Assembly (NCBI GenBank): GCA_021783235.1
Contig: JAJXUD010000014.1
Span: 1-64,000, forward strand
Direction: 5' to 3'
DNA from: Myxococcales bacterium
GTDB taxonomy: Bacteria > Myxococcota > Myxococcia > Myxococcales > JAKAPL01
DNA: 64,000 nt
In this document: positions 36,653-49,173 of the stretch, piece by piece
Position numbering within the stretch: the first letter of the stretch is position 1
Layout: each line of letters begins with the position of its first letter
Translations under genes and position numbers: made by a program
Notes under the pieces: generated by a model
Told to the model about the DNA's origin: nothing
What the model saw: the letters and a program-made list of their open reading frames with translations, nothing else
The model's database searches: none

Positions 36653-37927
36653 ATGGCCCTGATCCGCACGCTCGCGCTCGCCGCCCTCGGCTTCACCGGC
36701 CCGACTGGGGTCGGGACCACCGGAGTCACCCGTGCTGACCGTGCGCTGAGCTGGACCGCGGTGACCGCCCCGACCACCGCCTCCGAGAACAGCGGCTACC
36801 TCGTCGATGGCGCCGGCGTCACGATCACCCTCCCCAGCGGCTGCACCGTCGGCGACCAGATCGACATCGTCGGCAAACGTGCCGGCTTCACCGTCGCCTC
36901 GAACGGCAACAGCATCAACAGCGCGCCAGGGATCTTTTCACACTGGGTCGACCGGACGTCCGCCGGCAGCCGCCACTGGCGCTCCATCGCCTCGGATTCG
37001 ACCGGCGGCCACCTCGCGGCCGTCGGTGGCGGCTCCGACGTCTGGACTTCGACGAACGGCGGAGCGACCTGGACCGACCAGACCGCCGCTGGCAGCCGCA
37101 ACTGGTACTCCATCGCCTCGGATTCGACCGGCAGCCACCTCGCGGCGGTGGTCTTCAACGGCGACATCTTCACCTCGGCGAACGGCGGGGCGACCTGGAC
37201 CGACCGGGCCGCCGCCGGCAGGCGCCAGTGGGTCAACATCGCCTCGGACTCGACCGGCAGCCGACTCGCGGCGGTGGTCTCTTACGGCGACATCTTCACC
37301 TCGACGAACGGCGGGGCGACCTGGACCGACCAGAGCGCCGGCGGTAGCCGTTCCTGGGGCTCCATCGCCTCGGATTCGACCGGCAGCCACCTCGCGGGCT
37401 TGATCGGCGGCCCCGGCGACATCTGGACCTCGACGAACGGCGGGGCGACCTGGATCGACCGGACCGCCGCCGGAACGCGCCAGTGGATCTCCATCGCCTC
37501 GGATTCGACCGGCAGCCACCTCGCGGCGGTGGTCTCCTACGGCGACATCTTCACCTCGACGAACGGTGGGGCGACCTGGACCGACCGGACCGCCGCGGGC
37601 GGGCGCGACTGGCGCTCCATCGCCTCGGATTCGACCGGCATCCACCTCGCGGCGGTGGTCCTCAACAACGGCGACATCTGGACCTCGACGAACGGCGGGG
37701 CGACCTGGACCGATGAGGTCGCCGCCGGAGGCCGCATGTGGAACTCCATCGCCTCGGATTCGACCGGCAGCCACCTCGCGGCCGCCGCCAGCAATGACGA
37801 CATCTGGACCTACGTCGGCAAGCCCGGCTCCGTCATCGGCGCCCCGGGGGCGACGCTCCAACTCGTCTGCTCTGGCGCCAACGCGTTCTACGTCCTCGGC
37901 ACGACGGGCAGCGTGAGCGCAGAGTAG
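36653..37927 (+). CDS. Secreted Asp-box/BNR-like tandem-repeat protein (putative 7-repeat beta-propeller)
   Basis: Seven 42-43 aa repeats, e.g. SIASDSTGSHLAAVVSYGDIFTSTNGGATWTDRTAAG; Asp-box-like STNGGATW. Confidence 0.75.
   Translation: MALIRTLALAALGFTGPTGVGTTGVTRADRALSWTAVTAPTTASENSGYLVDGAGVTITLPSGCTVGDQIDIVGKRAGFTVASNGNSINSAPGIFSHWVDRTSAGSRHWRSIASDSTGGHLAAVGGGSDVWTSTNGGATWTDQTAAGSRNWYSIASDSTGSHLAAVVFNGDIFTSANGGATWTDRAAAGRRQWVNIASDSTGSRLAAVVSYGDIFTSTNGGATWTDQSAGGSRSWGSIASDSTGSHLAGLIGGPGDIWTSTNGGATWIDRTAAGTRQWISIASDSTGSHLAAVVSYGDIFTSTNGGATWTDRTAAGGRDWRSIASDSTGIHLAAVVLNNGDIWTSTNGGATWTDEVAAGGRMWNSIASDSTGSHLAAAASNDDIWTYVGKPGSVIGAPGATLQLVCSGANAFYVLGTTGSVSAE
36944..37815 (+). repeat. Seven-copy 126/129-bp coding tandem repeat
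   Basis: The atcgcctcgga(t/c)tcgaccggc anchor recurs at 36986, 37112, 37238, 37364, 37493, 37619, 37748. Confidence 0.95.
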
Positions 37928-38029
37928 CCGGCGAAGCTCGCCGTAGGCCTGGCGGCCCTCCCGGCAGGCGGCGTCGACAAGCGGGCGATCTCTTCAGCCA
38001 GTACCGCCTTCGTCTGCCGCATGGACAGT

Positions 38030-38283
38030 TCTGGAAGCTGCTCGCGGGAGCGGCGCCCGAGCTCGAGGCCGCCGCCGAGGCCGCCTTCGCGAAGGCCGTG
38101 GGCGGCAAGCTGTCCGACGTCGACCGCGAGAGCCTCACGCGCGGCAACTCGCTCTTGCTCGTGGACGGCCGAGGCCGGATCCGCGGCGTCTACGACGGCT
38201 CCGACAAGCTCGCGGTGGAGACGCTCATCGGCGAGGTCGCCTGCTCGCGAACCACGTCCACTGATCTCGAGGCGCCGCTGGGT

Positions 38284-38289
<6 letters not shown>
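38030..38289 (+). pseudogene. Direct repeat copy 2: truncated duplicate of the SCO-like gene 3' end
   Basis: Matches 36240-36500; 1-bp deletion (gaggtcggcctg to gaggtcgcctg) shifts the frame. Confidence 0.92.
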
Positions 38290-41126
<2,837 letters not shown>

Positions 41127-41407
41127 GACCGCGGGAGAGGCAAGCGGCGGACCGACGTACGAAGTGATCTATATTGGGGGCGCCTGACACGCGTGGGGAG
41201 AAATGGGTCATGCGACGCCGCAGCCCTGGGGAGGAATCGGGGATGCATCGTCCCTCATCCCACCTCACCCCACCGCTGGGTTACCCCACCGCCCGAAAAG
41301 TAGGAGGCCGTGTCATGCCTTTGTGGCATACTCACCCTCAAGATGCCGTCCGCACCGGCCAGGAGTTCCTTCGGGGCCGGTGCCCGTCGCCCTCCTGAAA
41401 GAACCTG

Positions 41408-43798
41408 ATGGCGGGATCACGCCGAAGCGGAGGCGGCCGAATGTTCTGGGCCCTGCTTGGGCTTCTCGTCTTTGGCCATTGTGCCGGGGAGCAGTGCGGG
41501 ATTGGTGGCGCGTCTGGCGTCTGGCTAACCGTCGCAGCGCTGGTGATCTTCGGCATCTCTTCTCTGATCTTTCGGAATCGCCAACGGGTCAAGGCGATGG
41601 AGGCGGGAGACCTCGGGGCGGCGGAGCAGACAGACATCGCTGTCGGAACGATCTCGGCCAGGCAGGGCCCTCAAGGCAGCAGGAGGCGAACCCCTGCTCG
41701 CTGGGTTCCCGCGGGTGAACAGGTCGAGGTCCAGGGGTATTCACTTCAGGGCGGCATGTTCTACGTCGGCAAGGCTCTGCAAGTCGGAAGCGTGCTTCGA
41801 TCTGACCCATCCCTGATCGATCCGGATCTCGCAGTTGCGACAAACTCGCCCAATTTCACTGCCGACGGCATGGGATATTGGCCCTCCTACAGCGACGTCT
41901 CCCCCGAATGCCGCGCCGCCTACCTGTGGTGGCTCGCCACCGATCGAAGCCAGCCGGCGCCCAACGTCGGGTACGCCTTCCTTTTCTACTATGGCCTGGA
42001 GAGGCGTGCTCTCGTCGACAAGCAGGATCTGCCGGCGATTCGCGCCGAGGTCCGAAGGCTCTTGTCACTGCATTCCTCGAGCCGTTCGTTTCGCAGCTAC
42101 GCCAGCAGCTTCCTAACGTACTCTGCCCTCCCCCAGCTCACCACAATCGATGAAGCAGGCCTCCGCGACTTGGTGGCCGAATCCGTGGAAGACGACCCTT
42201 CGATGGTCATTGCTGTGCTCGGCTGGTATCACCAACACGGCAGGCCCCTCCCCGCCGACTATGCGGCTCGCGTCGCAGAGATGATGCCAGATGCCAAGCA
42301 CGGCGTGGTTACGAAGAGGTCCCCAAGGGAATTCCAGGAGCTTTTTGCCCTGCGCTATCGGGAAGGGCTTGGCGAGGGGCTTGTTCTCGAAGCGTCGAAG
42401 CAAACAGCCATCATCCGCTACAGGCCAGCGAGCTCGGGGCTGCTGGGTGCAAGTGACCTGATTCCCGAGGTTCGACTTCCTGACGTCCTCCATAAGTCAT
42501 CTCAATTCAAGCCTCTGTCGAAGATCTGGAATGGATGCATCGAGGATCTAAGACGGTTCGCAACCAAGCAGAAGGGTTTGAGCGGCCAAGAGCCGCCGCT
42601 GACCTCCGCAATGTGGGAGGCAATGCCGGCGGAACTAAAGGCGCAGCACGACCACCCAGATCGCGACCAGTGGGACGCCGCCCTCTCAGCTGCCCCCCCC
42701 TGCGGCCGCGGCCAGGTTGTCTCTGCCGCACTCCTGGGCGAGCTAATTGGCGTTCCGGCTAGGGACAAGTACACCGTCTCACAGCTCCGCAAGGCCGCCG
42801 AAACCGCAGGACATCTTGGCCTCGCCATTGAACCAGACCCCCGGAGCGCTCCCGGGGGAGCACTAGCCAACCAACCGTTTGCGATCTGGCGATCCCGGAT
42901 CACCGACCCGCCCAATTGTCGATCTTATGGCCCCGTCGCCGCCGTGCTAAAGCTGGCTGCGTCCCTGACGACGGTGGATCCCGCCGTTCGGGGGCGAGAA
43001 ATGCAACGTGTCACGGAGCTGGCCACGTCCCTCTTCGCAATTGACAGCTCGGTGTGTGAGCGAGTCGAGGTACTTCGAGATCTGCTGGCGCAGCATCCGG
43101 CTCGTGCGTCGGGGATCGCGCGCAAGCTCGCCGCCACATGCAGCGTGGAGCAACGCGGCGCGATTGGGAAACTGCTCGTCGCCGTCTCGGCCGGCGATGG
43201 AATCCTGACGCCTCAGAAGAAACGCGCACTCCTAACCCTCTACAAAGGCCTCGAACTAGCACCTGCCGTTCTGGAGGTGACCCTCGCGGCATTGGATCTC
43301 CGGCTCTCCGAGACCGAACCGGTCATGGCCGTCGAGGGTCGCTCGCCGAAAGCTGGGAGCGCGGTCAAGGCCCCACCCTCGGGGAAGACACCCAGCGTCC
43401 AACTCGATCCCGAAGCTATTCGGGCTATTCTGGCGGACACCCGTGAGGTCACCGCGCTTCTCTCGACCGTCCTCGACACACCCGAAGGTCCTCCGGAGGG
43501 CGAGGCCCCGGGCGATGATGCCCACTCGGTCCCGCCTGCCGGCGCTGCTGCAAGCGGCGCACCCTCCTCCGTCGGAGAGGGCCTCGACGCGACCTATCAG
43601 CAGGTTCTCGCCGAGCTCGTCCTTCGAGAACACTGGTCACCGCAAGAGATTCGCGCCCTCGCCGAAACGCATCGTGTCATGCCGGGGGCGATCCTCGAGA
43701 CGATCAATAGCTGGGCGGACGACGCGCTCGGCGACTACCTGATCACCGGCACCGAACAATGGACGGTTCGAATGGATTTACTCCGAGGCCACGCGTGA
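41408..43798 (+). CDS. Membrane-anchored TerB_N/TerB_C domain protein
   Basis: N-terminal TM segments (MFWALLGLLVFGHCAG; GVWLTVAALVIFGISSLIF); TerB_N-like WPSYSDVSPECRAAYLWWLATDRSQPAPNVGYAFLFYYGLERR; TerB_C-like LVLREHWSPQEIRALAETHRVMPGAILETINSWADDALGDYLI. Confidence 0.75.
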   Translation: MAGSRRSGGGRMFWALLGLLVFGHCAGEQCGIGGASGVWLTVAALVIFGISSLIFRNRQRVKAMEAGDLGAAEQTDIAVGTISARQGPQGSRRRTPARWVPAGEQVEVQGYSLQGGMFYVGKALQVGSVLRSDPSLIDPDLAVATNSPNFTADGMGYWPSYSDVSPECRAAYLWWLATDRSQPAPNVGYAFLFYYGLERRALVDKQDLPAIRAEVRRLLSLHSSSRSFRSYASSFLTYSALPQLTTIDEAGLRDLVAESVEDDPSMVIAVLGWYHQHGRPLPADYAARVAEMMPDAKHGVVTKRSPREFQELFALRYREGLGEGLVLEASKQTAIIRYRPASSGLLGASDLIPEVRLPDVLHKSSQFKPLSKIWNGCIEDLRRFATKQKGLSGQEPPLTSAMWEAMPAELKAQHDHPDRDQWDAALSAAPPCGRGQVVSAALLGELIGVPARDKYTVSQLRKAAETAGHLGLAIEPDPRSAPGGALANQPFAIWRSRITDPPNCRSYGPVAAVLKLAASLTTVDPAVRGREMQRVTELATSLFAIDSSVCERVEVLRDLLAQHPARASGIARKLAATCSVEQRGAIGKLLVAVSAGDGILTPQKKRALLTLYKGLELAPAVLEVTLAALDLRLSETEPVMAVEGRSPKAGSAVKAPPSGKTPSVQLDPEAIRAILADTREVTALLSTVLDTPEGPPEGEAPGDDAHSVPPAGAAASGAPSSVGEGLDATYQQVLAELVLREHWSPQEIRALAETHRVMPGAILETINSWADDALGDYLITGTEQWTVRMDLLRGHA

Positions 43799-45123
43799 AC
43801 GTCGCACCGCAAGTCAACCGCATCAAAGAACGGGAGCGAACCGCGATCCTTCAATCGCTGCGCGCTGGAGTCGTTCCCCGCGTCGGCCTTCAGCATATCC
43901 AGGTTGGGCGAAAGGCCGAGGTAGGGGCGCTCCTCAAGGATCTCGACGTGGTCAAGGAGGGTGCCGCCTCTGTTCGCTTCGTCGTCGGCCGCTTCGGCTC
44001 CGGAAAGAGCTTCTTCCTCAACCTGATCAGCACTGTCGCACTCGAGAAGGGCTTCTTGACCACCCGAGCCGACGTCACCACGGACCGGCGCCTTCACGGC
44101 AATGGCGGGCAAGCGCGAGCGCTCTTTGCGGAGCTGATGCGCAACCTCTCGTCTAAGGCGAAGCCAGAGGGCGATGCCTTGGCTGGCGTGATCGACCGCT
44201 GGATTGGAAGCATCACGTCCACCGCGGTTGCCAACGACGCCGGGGTCGAGCAGGCCATACAAGACCGTTTACGACCCCTCCAGGATCTCGTGAGCGGCTT
44301 TGATTTTGCGACCGTGCTCACAAGGTACTTCAAGGCTTACCAGGCTGGCGACTCGGCAACTCAGCAGAACGCCATCCGCTGGATCAGGGCTGAGTACACG
44401 ACCAAGACGGAGGCCCATCGAGATCTCGGCGTTCGATCCATCATCGATGATGCCGACGTGTACGACTACCTGAAGCTCTTTGCTGCGTTCGCCCGGATCG
44501 CCGGTCACGCTGGCCTCGTCGTCAACGTCGACGAGTTGGTGGTCCTCTCACACCGGCTAGCGAGCGCTCGGAGCAGGGATGCCAATTACGAGATCATTCT
44601 GCAGATGCTCAACGACTGCCTACAAGGGAGCGTGGCCGGTCTGCAACTGCTCTTTGGGACCACCGACGAAGCACTCGAAGATCGGCGACGCGGTCTTTAC
44701 AGCTACGAGGCGTTGGCGACTCGGCTCGCCCCCAACGAGTTTGCCCGCGATGGGGTTCAGGATCTGTCTGGTCCGGTGATTCGCCTCAACAACCTGACCC
44801 CAGAAGATCTCTACGTTCTTCTCCTGCGAATTCGCGACGTCTTCGCCTACGGGGATTCGACCAAGTACCTCCTGCCAGACGAAGGGCTGAAGGCCTACCT
44901 CGACCACTGTGCCCGAACGCTGGGAGAGTCCTACTTCAGAACCCCGCGCGATGCAGTAACGCGCTTCGTAGGTCTTGTGAGCTTGCTCGAGCAGGATCCG
45001 ACACGCGACTGGCGAGCGCTCCTGGGGAGCGTTGAGCAGGTACCCCTCACCCCGAGCACCTCAGCCGAAGCCGCCCCGCCGGTGCCCGAGGTGGATGACC
45101 TCGCGCATTTCAAGCTCGGATGA
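43795..45123 (+). CDS. P-loop ATPase, DUF2791/BrxD-like
   Basis: FVVGRFGSGKSFFLNLISTVALEKGFLTTRADVT; GLVVNVDELVVLSHRL Walker B-like; GTG start overlaps upstream stop. Confidence 0.75.
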   Translation: MNVAPQVNRIKERERTAILQSLRAGVVPRVGLQHIQVGRKAEVGALLKDLDVVKEGAASVRFVVGRFGSGKSFFLNLISTVALEKGFLTTRADVTTDRRLHGNGGQARALFAELMRNLSSKAKPEGDALAGVIDRWIGSITSTAVANDAGVEQAIQDRLRPLQDLVSGFDFATVLTRYFKAYQAGDSATQQNAIRWIRAEYTTKTEAHRDLGVRSIIDDADVYDYLKLFAAFARIAGHAGLVVNVDELVVLSHRLASARSRDANYEIILQMLNDCLQGSVAGLQLLFGTTDEALEDRRRGLYSYEALATRLAPNEFARDGVQDLSGPVIRLNNLTPEDLYVLLLRIRDVFAYGDSTKYLLPDEGLKAYLDHCARTLGESYFRTPRDAVTRFVGLVSLLEQDPTRDWRALLGSVEQVPLTPSTSAEAAPPVPEVDDLAHFKLG

Positions 45124-47324
45124 CCTCGGGCTTTGACCTTCTTCACCCGGCCGTGCAGCGCCGGCTGTGGGAAATGAAGTGGACGTCGCTGCGCCCCATC
45201 CAGGACATGGCGATCGCGCACATCCTTGGCAGACGCGGGGATTGCGTCATTGGGGCACCCACAGCAGGAGGCAAGACGGAGGCCGCGTTCCTCCCGATCC
45301 TTTCGTTGATTGCGGAGGAGCCGCTGCCGGGCGCGAGAGCGGTCTACATCGGGCCGTTGAAGGCCCTCATCAACGACCAGTTCCGAAGGGTCGAAGAGCT
45401 TTGCTCGCGAATGGAGATGCCCGTCCACAGATGGCATGGGGACGTGGGCGAAACGCAGAAGAAGGCTTTCCTGACCCGACCGTCGGGGGTGCTTCTGATC
45501 ACGCCCGAATCGCTGGAGGCGATGTTCGTGCTTCGTCCGACCCAGATGACCGCCCTGTTTCAGCGGCTCGCCTTCGTCGTCATCGATGAGCTGCATGCCT
45601 TCATCGGCTCGGTGCGAGGAGCCCAGCTTCAGAGCCAGCTCTGGCGTCTGCGAAAGCGCACCGGCAGTGATCCGGCTCGAGTGGGGCTCTCGGCGACCCT
45701 CGGAGAACCAGGAGCCGCGTGTGCGTGGATCCGCCCCGACGGTCCTGACGCGGCCTACCTAACGGACAACGAGGCTGAGAGGCGCGTCGCGATTCGGGTG
45801 AAGGCCTACCGGGCGCAGGCGCCAGCGCCGCCCGCCAGCGGCAACCAGCAGGACCCGATGGCGCGAGAGTTGGCGCGGGACATCCTCCTCGCCTGCCACG
45901 ACAAGACCAACCTGGTCTTCGCCAACGCCAAGAGCGAGATCGAGGAACTAGCAGATTGCATGACGACGGAAGCGAAGGCCATGGGTCTCCGCAACGAAGT
46001 CCTCGTTCATCACGGCTCCCTCGCCAAGGAACAGCGAGAGTATGCGGAGGCGCGACTCCGGGGAGACCTCCCTTGCTCCGCGGTCTGCTCCAACACCCTA
46101 GAGATGGGCATCGACATTGGCGAGATCGACACGGTCGTCCAGGTTGCAGCGCCTTTGTCGGTTTCATCGCTCGTGCAACGGCTGGGGCGGAGCGGCCGCG
46201 GAGAACAAGGCGCCGCCGTCCTACGGGCATTCCTCGTCGAGCGAGCCCCGGACGGCCGCAGCACGGCGTGGGATGGTCTCTGCCTCGATCTGGTGCGGGG
46301 CGTTTCAGTGATTGAGCTCATGATAGGGCGGCCACAGTTCCTCGAACCGCCCACCGTCGGCGCACCCCAGCTGTCAACCTTGGTTCACCAACTGCTTTCT
46401 ACCCTGGCGGAGACCGGTGGGCTCCCCGCGGGGGATCTCTACGAGCGGCTGATGGCGTGCCGAGCGTTTGCTCGTTTGACGCAGACAGACTTCGCGACCC
46501 TCCTTCGAGCGCTGGGCGCCAACGAACTCATCGAGCAAATGGCGGAGGGCGACATTGTCCTAGGCGTTCGGGGGCAGAAGCTCTGCGACCACTACTCGTT
46601 CTACGCGGCTTTCGTCTCGCCGGACGAGTTTCGGGTCCTCTGGCGCACGGATGAAATAGGCACCCTCCCCGCGACGATGCTGCCGCCACAAGGCGACAGC
46701 TTCCTGCTCGGCGGAAGGCGATGGCTCGCCCAGGACATCGACGCGGAACGACGAGAGGTTCACGTGGTGCCGGGCAAGGGCCGGCGCAAGCCATGCTTTG
46801 GCTCGCTCTCCGCGAACATCCATCCGCGGATTCACGGTATGATGAAGGAGATCCTGCTCGGCACCGAGGTCCCGGCCTACCTCGACGAGACGGCCCGTTC
46901 CATCTTGGCGACAGCGCGCACGACCGCGCACCAACTGGCCGACTTCAAGCCGCCGCTTCAAGGCAGTGAAGAGCCGGGCCGAACGAGGCTCTTCCTCTGG
47001 GCCGGAACGCGCGTCCAGCGGACGTTCCACTTGCTGTTCCGGGGTCTTTCGATCCCAGTCGAGGACCATGAGGTGGGCCTCGATGTCAGCGCGTCGCTCG
47101 CGGACGTAACAGAGGCTCTCACCGCATTTGCGAATCAGCCGGGGGATGGGCTCGCACTGGCGGAGGTCGCGGAGAGCGAACTCTGTGCGAGGGTGGCGGG
47201 TGACAAATACGACTGGACGCTCCCTGATGCCCTCTGGCGAAGGGCCTTCGTCGCAGATCGCCTGGACCTAGCGGGGGCGACCGCGATGGCGCGACTCCTC
47301 GCGGCTCCAGCTCAACCGCGATAG
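45120..47324 (+). CDS. DEAD/DEAH superfamily II helicase, Lhr/BrxHI-like
   Basis: LRPIQDMAIAHIL; GAPTAGGKTEAAFLPILS; VVIDELHAFIGSVRGAQLQSQLWRL; LSATLGE; TLEMGIDIGEIDTVVQVAAPLSVSSLVQRLGRSGRGEQ; ATGA overlap. Confidence 0.9.
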   Translation: MTSGFDLLHPAVQRRLWEMKWTSLRPIQDMAIAHILGRRGDCVIGAPTAGGKTEAAFLPILSLIAEEPLPGARAVYIGPLKALINDQFRRVEELCSRMEMPVHRWHGDVGETQKKAFLTRPSGVLLITPESLEAMFVLRPTQMTALFQRLAFVVIDELHAFIGSVRGAQLQSQLWRLRKRTGSDPARVGLSATLGEPGAACAWIRPDGPDAAYLTDNEAERRVAIRVKAYRAQAPAPPASGNQQDPMARELARDILLACHDKTNLVFANAKSEIEELADCMTTEAKAMGLRNEVLVHHGSLAKEQREYAEARLRGDLPCSAVCSNTLEMGIDIGEIDTVVQVAAPLSVSSLVQRLGRSGRGEQGAAVLRAFLVERAPDGRSTAWDGLCLDLVRGVSVIELMIGRPQFLEPPTVGAPQLSTLVHQLLSTLAETGGLPAGDLYERLMACRAFARLTQTDFATLLRALGANELIEQMAEGDIVLGVRGQKLCDHYSFYAAFVSPDEFRVLWRTDEIGTLPATMLPPQGDSFLLGGRRWLAQDIDAERREVHVVPGKGRRKPCFGSLSANIHPRIHGMMKEILLGTEVPAYLDETARSILATARTTAHQLADFKPPLQGSEEPGRTRLFLWAGTRVQRTFHLLFRGLSIPVEDHEVGLDVSASLADVTEALTAFANQPGDGLALAEVAESELCARVAGDKYDWTLPDALWRRAFVADRLDLAGATAMARLLAAPAQPR

Positions 47325-47508
47325 CTGCCTCCGAAACCCCCCTGTTGATGGCCTTCGCAAAGTCGAAGGGGGCTGGGTAGGGGGGGCTGGCTGGCGGTAG
47401 GCAAGCTGGCGTTCGGCAACTGCCTCTGCGCTGAACGTCGCGAGGGATGTCGCGCGCGTCGGGGACGAGGATCGGCATCGGGCGGAAAGTCGGTTTGCGG
47501 CCTGGCGC

Positions 47509-47943
47509 TCAGCTCCAGCGCGCGGGGAAATGGTAGAGCATCAGGTAGACCACGACGCCGGTCACCGAGACGAAGAGCCAGATGGGGAAGGCGACGCGCG
47601 CGATGGCCCGGTGGCGCTCGAAGCGGCCCTGGAGCGCGTGGGAGAGCGCCCAGAGCGCGAGCGGCGCCACCGTGATCGCGAGCAGCATGTGCGGCAGGAG
47701 GATCGTGAGGTAGATCGCGTGCCAGGCGCCCGGCACGGGGAAGCGGCGCGTGCCGCCGAGCGCGGCGCGCGTCAGGTAGCCCGCGAGGAAGAGCGCCGAG
47801 GCCGCGAGGGCCGAGAGCATGCAGGCCCGGTGGAGCCCACGGCGCCCCGAGCGGATGGCCCAGAGGCCCGTCACGAGCAGCAGCGCCGAGAGGGCGTTGA
47901 AGCCGGCGTTGATGCTGCCGAGACTCTCGACGAAGGCGCTCAT
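47509..47943 (-). CDS. DUF420 membrane protein (oxidase-assembly associated)
   Basis: Four hydrophobic helices; GAWHAIYLTILLPHMLLAI; sits next to SCO1. Confidence 0.8.
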   Translation of the reverse strand: MSAFVESLGSINAGFNALSALLLVTGLWAIRSGRRGLHRACMLSALAASALFLAGYLTRAALGGTRRFPVPGAWHAIYLTILLPHMLLAITVAPLALWALSHALQGRFERHRAIARVAFPIWLFVSVTGVVVYLMLYHFPARWS

Positions 47944-47946
47944 CGG

Positions 47947-48594
47947 TCAGCGGGCCGCGACGGGGGCGGGGTGGGCGCTCGCGAGCGAGCGGGCGTCGCG
48001 GACCAGTCGCCGCTCGCCGTCGGGGTCGGCGGCGTAGTAGCCGCGGATCCGACCGGCGCCGTCGACGAGGACGAGGTGCCCGTCGTGGAGGATCTCTCCG
48101 GGATCGTCCGCCTCGGCCTTCCCCATCGTCACCTTGAAGCCGTGGACGACGAGATCCCGCACGGCCTCTGGGCTGCCGGTCAGAAAGCTCCAGCGCGAGA
48201 AGTCGGCGCCCGCCCTGCGGCCGTACTCGGCGAGCCTCGCTGGCGTGTCGCGCGCCGGGTCGACGGTCACGGTGACGAGCCGCACGGACGTCTCGGCGAG
48301 CTTCTCCTGGAGCGAGGCCATCCGGGCGGTGAGCAGCGGGCAGCCGCCGGTGCAGCCGGTGTAGACGAAGTCCGCGACGTAGGGGCGGCCGCGCAGCTCC
48401 GCCGCGCCGAAGACGCGGCTCGCCTCGTCGGTCAGCTCGAAGGCCGGCAGCGCGCCGAGGATCGGCGGCGGGGCGGGCGGCGCCGCCCGGCAGGCTGCCC
48501 AGAGGAGCGCGAGGGGTAGTAGGGGCGCGAGGGGCAGCGCGGGGCGCACGCCGGCTAGATAGCGCCGGCCCCCCCGCCTTGCAACGCGGACCAT
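47947..48594 (-). CDS. SCO1/SenC copper-binding protein
   Basis: VADFVYTGCTGGCPLLTARMASLQEKL; VTVDPARDTPARLAEY; LHDGHLVLVDGAGRIRGYY. Confidence 0.92.
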   Translation of the reverse strand: MVRVARRGGRRYLAGVRPALPLAPLLPLALLWAACRAAPPAPPPILGALPAFELTDEASRVFGAAELRGRPYVADFVYTGCTGGCPLLTARMASLQEKLAETSVRLVTVTVDPARDTPARLAEYGRRAGADFSRWSFLTGSPEAVRDLVVHGFKVTMGKAEADDPGEILHDGHLVLVDGAGRIRGYYAADPDGERRLVRDARSLASAHPAPVAAR

Positions 48595-49160
48595 CAGCCG
48601 GCGTCGGGCGCGCTGGAGACGCAGCCGCCGTCCGCGTCCGCGGCGACCTGGGCGAGGAAGTCCGGCTCCGCGATCGGCCCGGCGAAGGGGCTCTCGAGCA
48701 GCGCCGGCTGGGCCTCCTCGCGGCGGAAGAGGCCGCCCGTCGGGACGAGCCAGCGGCCGCTGTCCTCGATCAGGAAGAAGTAGCCGCTCGCGAAGCCGCC
48801 GTCGGACTCCAGCACCGACACGGGGATGGAGCGCTGCATCGCCCCCGACTCGACGAGGGCGCCGAGCGTCGCGCCGGGCTTCGCGCCGACCGCGGCGGCG
48901 CCCAGCGGGACGGCCGTCACCTCGAGCGTGAGCGCGCTGAAGCGCTCGCTGGGCAGGACGGCGGTCGGGCCGTCCAGAGAGGCGAGGTTGAGCGCCTTCG
49001 CCTCCTCGGGAGGGCCGACGGCGGTCACCGTGGCGGCGACGAGGGCCCGGGAGTCGTGCGTCACCTCGCAAAGTCCGTAAGAGTAGATCACGGTGCCAGG
49101 GTGCGGGCCGCTTCCGCAGCCGCCCACGAGACAGAGGCTGGCGAGCCAGGCGCGTCGCAC
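48594..49160 (-). CDS. Putative lipoprotein, hypothetical
   Basis: MRRAWLASLCLVGGCGSG lipobox. Confidence 0.6.
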   Translation of the reverse strand: MRRAWLASLCLVGGCGSGPHPGTVIYSYGLCEVTHDSRALVAATVTAVGPPEEAKALNLASLDGPTAVLPSERFSALTLEVTAVPLGAAAVGAKPGATLGALVESGAMQRSIPVSVLESDGGFASGYFFLIEDSGRWLVPTGGLFRREEAQPALLESPFAGPIAEPDFLAQVAADADGGCVSSAPDAG

Positions 49161-49173
49161 GGTCCCGGGGAGC

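Noticed and set aside
36986-37800. Regularly spaced repeats resembling a CRISPR array
   Set aside because: Period is 126/129 bp, in-frame and coding, with no short unique spacers; these are protein repeats.
41315-41329. Short inverted repeat ATGCC-tttgt-GGCAT upstream of the TerB operon
   Set aside because: Only 5-bp arms; could be a regulator site but too short to claim without comparative data.
47350-47375. Hairpin CCTTCG-caaagt-CGAAGG downstream of the helicase gene
   Set aside because: Stem is short and no U-tract follows; not sufficient for an intrinsic terminator call.
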